DNA of 64,000 bases, from NCBI RefSeq assembly GCF_000172175.1, contig NZ_ABJL02000006.1, positions 186,001 to 250,000 of the forward strand, read 5' to 3'. The position numbers and the translations under genes were made by a program. The notes beneath the pieces were generated by a model. That model did not search any database, was not told the origin of the DNA, and worked only from the letters and a program-made list of their open reading frames with translations. How positions within the stretch are numbered: position 1 is the stretch's first letter; each line of letters opens with the position of its first letter. This DNA comes from Bacteroides intestinalis DSM 17393. Lineage in GTDB: Bacteria; Bacteroidota; Bacteroidia; Bacteroidales; Bacteroidaceae. Shown here piece by piece: positions 61,375 to 64,000 of this stretch.

Positions 61375-63999
61375 TTATATAGATAACACTTTATATTTGG
61401 TAGTAAATATAACTGGATCCGTATTCTCCTTATCTACACTGAAAGGTATCAGTTTCTCTTCTCCCGGAGCTAACTCATAATGAACGTTATTGCCTACTTT
61501 CTTACCTCCGACATACATTTCAATTTTTCCTGTATCCATCAAAGTTCCATTGTTTTTGACAGACACCCAAATAGTTTTCTGATTCTTTACCAAGTTTTCT
61601 TCCACTTTGAATAAAGTCAAACCGAAATCTGCAGCAAATTCATGAGTATATTCAAGCATACCGGACAAACCTCTTTTGGAATCTGCATAACCCACACTAT
61701 CCTTAATACGGTCTTTGGCCACATACTGAGGACTTACACCTCCAACTAAGATTTTGAAAGCACCTTTCTCTACAACCCGGTCCATATGATCGTTCAACAG
61801 TGATAGTTCATAAGGTGTCAGTTCAAAAGAAACTGTTTTCGCTTCACCTGGTTTCAGATGAATACGGGTAAAGTCTTTCAATTCTGTAATACGTGTCTTC
61901 ACACTGGCATACATATCCGTTACATACAGTTGTACCACCTCATCACCGGCCCGTTGACCTATGTTCTTCACAGTAGCCTGCACTGTAATATTACCATTTT
62001 CTTTTTCCTGTATTTTCAGACCAGAATATTCAAATGAAGTATAACTCAAACCATATCCGAAATAGTAAAGAGGATAATATTCCATATCCGAATATTCATA
62101 ACGACGACCGGAAGTTTTAAAGTTATAATAGAGAGGGAGCTGACCTACGTGACGTGGAAAAGTCATCGGCAAACGACCGGCAGGATTATAATCACCAAAC
62201 AGCACATCTGCTGTGGCCGGACCACCTTCTTGTCCCGGCAACCAATTCACAAGGATAGCCTTACACAACTCTGACGCCTTAGACAGATTATAAGGGCGCC
62301 CCGCCTGAAGAATCAATATAACAGGTTTTCCAGTTGCACAAACAGCTTCCAATAATTCCTGTTGTTTACCTGGCAAAATCAAGGTTGCATAATCATGGTT
62401 CTCACCGGATGTTTTATATACATCTGTCGTAGCCTCACTGGTTGAACAATCTCCCAAAACCAATAGCACCACATCTGATTGTGAAGCTACTTTTACCGCC
62501 TTTGCAATATTGTTTTCACCCAAGCTTGTAAAATCACAACCTTGCTCATAAATCACTTTTGTCTGTTTTCCTACCGCTTGTTTGATACCAGTCAACACAG
62601 ATTTTAACTGACCAGGCTGAAGTTTAGGAGTGTAATCACCAGGCTGAAGATCATTTGCACCGGGACCTAACACAGCAATCGTACGCATGTCTTTAGACAG
62701 AGGTAAAATATTATCCTTATTTTCTAACAGTACAATAGATTCACGAGCAGCCTGACGTGCCATTTCTTTATGACTATCCGAATTCCACCCCGGATAAATC
62801 TTATTCCAGTCCAATGGCTTGTTTGGTGCTTTTTCAAACAGTTCATTGCGGAACATCATACGCAACATTGTGCGGCACACCTCATCAAGATTCTCCATAT
62901 TGATACGTCCATCCTTTGCGGCCTGTATCACCTCCTTATCATTATAAGTATCACCACAGTTTGTAGCAATACCGGCAGCCAAAGCCTGGTTAGCAGCTTC
63001 TATTTTATTTTTAGCCGTATAATGCTTACGGGCAGTCAAGTTACCTATAGCACCACAGTCGCTAACGATAAAGCCGCTGAATCCCCATTCCTCACGCAAA
63101 ATATTATGTAGTAATTCTCTACTTTTAGCTACCGGAACACCCAGGAAATCCGAATAAGCCATCATCAAAGATTGGCAATCATAGTTACGAATCACATGAC
63201 GGAACGGAACCAAATGTACTTCGCGCATTTCACGTTCAGACAATCCTATATCATGAGAATCGCGTCCTCCCAACGGAGCACCATGACCACCAAAATGTTT
63301 CGGAGTAGTATACAACCCCATAGACTGGTAGCCTTTAATCCAAGCTCCACCAATTTGCGATACCAAAACCGGATCCTCTCCAAATGTTTCCTCACAACGT
63401 CCCCAACGGGCATCCTGAGCTACATCCAGTACCGGAGACCATGCCTGCATAGTACCTGCCGAAAGAGTTTCATCGCCAACTGCCATTGCCACTTCTTCCG
63501 TCAACTTCTTATTCCAAGTTGCCCCCATTGCAAGAGCCTGGGGAAAGATAGTAGCTCCACTACCATATGAGAAGCCATGTACAGCTTCCACCTTTGTAAT
63601 GGGCGGTACATACAAATGAGGAATACCGGGAATGCCCCAGCCCTCACGTATCAGTTCCATTTTATCTTCCGGCGTCATCACAGACAACAGGCTTTCTACA
63701 CGTTCTTCCACCGGAAGCGTAGGGTCCATATAGCGTAGCGAAGTCTTTTCTCCTTTCCGATCTTTCAATTCCTTATCAGCCAGAAGAACAGATACCTCCT
63801 TTACCATAAAAGGTTTAACACGATCACCTCCCTTAAAAGCCAACCGGACATGTGCCCCATATTTAGGTGAAAACTTCAACCGCATCTCTTTAGCGCTACC
63901 CTGTACCTGATAATCGACAGGCACTCCCAGATTCATAGGATCATATGTAACAAAGATATTCATCAGTTGCTTTAAATCCTCTTTAGAAACACCTTGCAT
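61375..63999 (-). CDS. GH3 beta-glycosidase, N-terminus beyond window edge
   Basis: The frame is open to the right edge. The first Met visible is at 63999, but the sequence there (QGVSKEDLKQLMNIFVTYDP) is not a signal peptide and contains a beta-sandwich-like region (~1-75) before the GH3 domain, so the true start is probably outside. Catalytic Asp is in FIVSDCGAIGNL; RWGRCEETFGEDP and KHFGGHGAPLGG are GH3 loops. The (alpha/beta)6 and FN3-like domains are complete, and a further C-terminal beta domain of ~80 residues follows to the stop. Beta-glucosidase or beta-xylosidase activity is possible. First visible gene of the GH3-GH31-GH43 cassette. Confidence 0.9.
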   Translation of the reverse strand: MQGVSKEDLKQLMNIFVTYDPMNLGVPVDYQVQGSAKEMRLKFSPKYGAHVRLAFKGGDRVKPFMVKEVSVLLADKELKDRKGEKTSLRYMDPTLPVEERVESLLSVMTPEDKMELIREGWGIPGIPHLYVPPITKVEAVHGFSYGSGATIFPQALAMGATWNKKLTEEVAMAVGDETLSAGTMQAWSPVLDVAQDARWGRCEETFGEDPVLVSQIGGAWIKGYQSMGLYTTPKHFGGHGAPLGGRDSHDIGLSEREMREVHLVPFRHVIRNYDCQSLMMAYSDFLGVPVAKSRELLHNILREEWGFSGFIVSDCGAIGNLTARKHYTAKNKIEAANQALAAGIATNCGDTYNDKEVIQAAKDGRINMENLDEVCRTMLRMMFRNELFEKAPNKPLDWNKIYPGWNSDSHKEMARQAARESIVLLENKDNILPLSKDMRTIAVLGPGANDLQPGDYTPKLQPGQLKSVLTGIKQAVGKQTKVIYEQGCDFTSLGENNIAKAVKVASQSDVVLLVLGDCSTSEATTDVYKTSGENHDYATLILPGKQQELLEAVCATGKPVILILQAGRPYNLSKASELCKAILVNWLPGQEGGPATADVLFGDYNPAGRLPMTFPRHVGQLPLYYNFKTSGRRYEYSDMEYYPLYYFGYGLSYTSFEYSGLKIQEKENGNITVQATVKNIGQRAGDEVVQLYVTDMYASVKTRITELKDFTRIHLKPGEAKTVSFELTPYELSLLNDHMDRVVEKGAFKILVGGVSPQYVAKDRIKDSVGYADSKRGLSGMLEYTHEFAADFGLTLFKVEENLVKNQKTIWVSVKNNGTLMDTGKIEMYVGGKKVGNNVHYELAPGEEKLIPFSVDKENTDPVIFTTKYKVLSI

Positions 64000-64000
64000 C

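Overview
The window reads as a Bacteroides-type chromosome (phylum Bacteroidota). It has SusC/SusD outer-membrane glycan import genes, many exported glycoside hydrolases, lipoprotein signals ending in ...SC/...AC, Bacteroides promoter motifs (-33 TTTG, -7 TAnnTTTG) and a DUF6089-uppS-bamA-skp-skp-murI-proB gene order. I cannot name the species from the sequence alone.

Region 1 (1-14.5 kb) is ordinary housekeeping DNA. On the minus strand lie prmC-recX-pyrE-SRPBCC-argH (argH runs off the left edge). Divergently on the plus strand lie ribD, a DUF6242-like lipoprotein, a DUF6089-like barrel, uppS, bamA, two skp/ompH genes, murI, a DUF2007-like gene and proB. The prmC/ribD spacer carries a palindromic element built of 11-bp modules. 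The promoters of murI and the DUF2007 gene are near-identical copies of one 76-bp module with a covarying hairpin.

Region 2 (14.5-19.4 kb) begins the accessory DNA. It holds a spacer with a frameshifted small-ORF remnant, an SGNH/sialate-esterase-like gene cut by an in-frame TGA where the family has Trp, a neutral-ceramidase-like protein and an exported Gfo/Idh/MocA oxidoreductase.

Region 3 (19.4-64 kb) is a very large polysaccharide utilisation locus, all on the minus strand. In transcription order: a GH3-GH31-GH43 cassette closed by a terminator; a possible 36-aa leader ORF, a DUF4988-like lipoprotein, SusC, SusD, a DUF3823-like lipoprotein and a terminator; a GH99/71-like lipoprotein, a second 11-bp-module palindrome, GH38, an unrecognised exported protein, another GH99/71-like enzyme, GH43, GH43 with a CBM6-like module, and a tandem esterase with one dead-looking domain; then GH92-GH3-GH2-GH95-GH30/GH43-esterase/SGNH-GH38 as one tight eight-gene run. 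No regulator (HTCS, ECF/anti-sigma) is in the window.

Taken together, four or five alpha-mannose-directed enzymes (two GH38, GH92, two GH99-like) plus GH43, GH30, GH2, GH3, GH31, GH95 and esterases suggest an esterified, branched, alpha-mannose-containing heteroglycan, possibly from fungal or plant cell walls. The substrate is inference. The lipoprotein signals suggest that SusC/D, the DUF4988-like and DUF3823-like lipoproteins, one GH99-like enzyme and the CBM6-GH43 act at the surface, and most exo-enzymes act in the periplasm.
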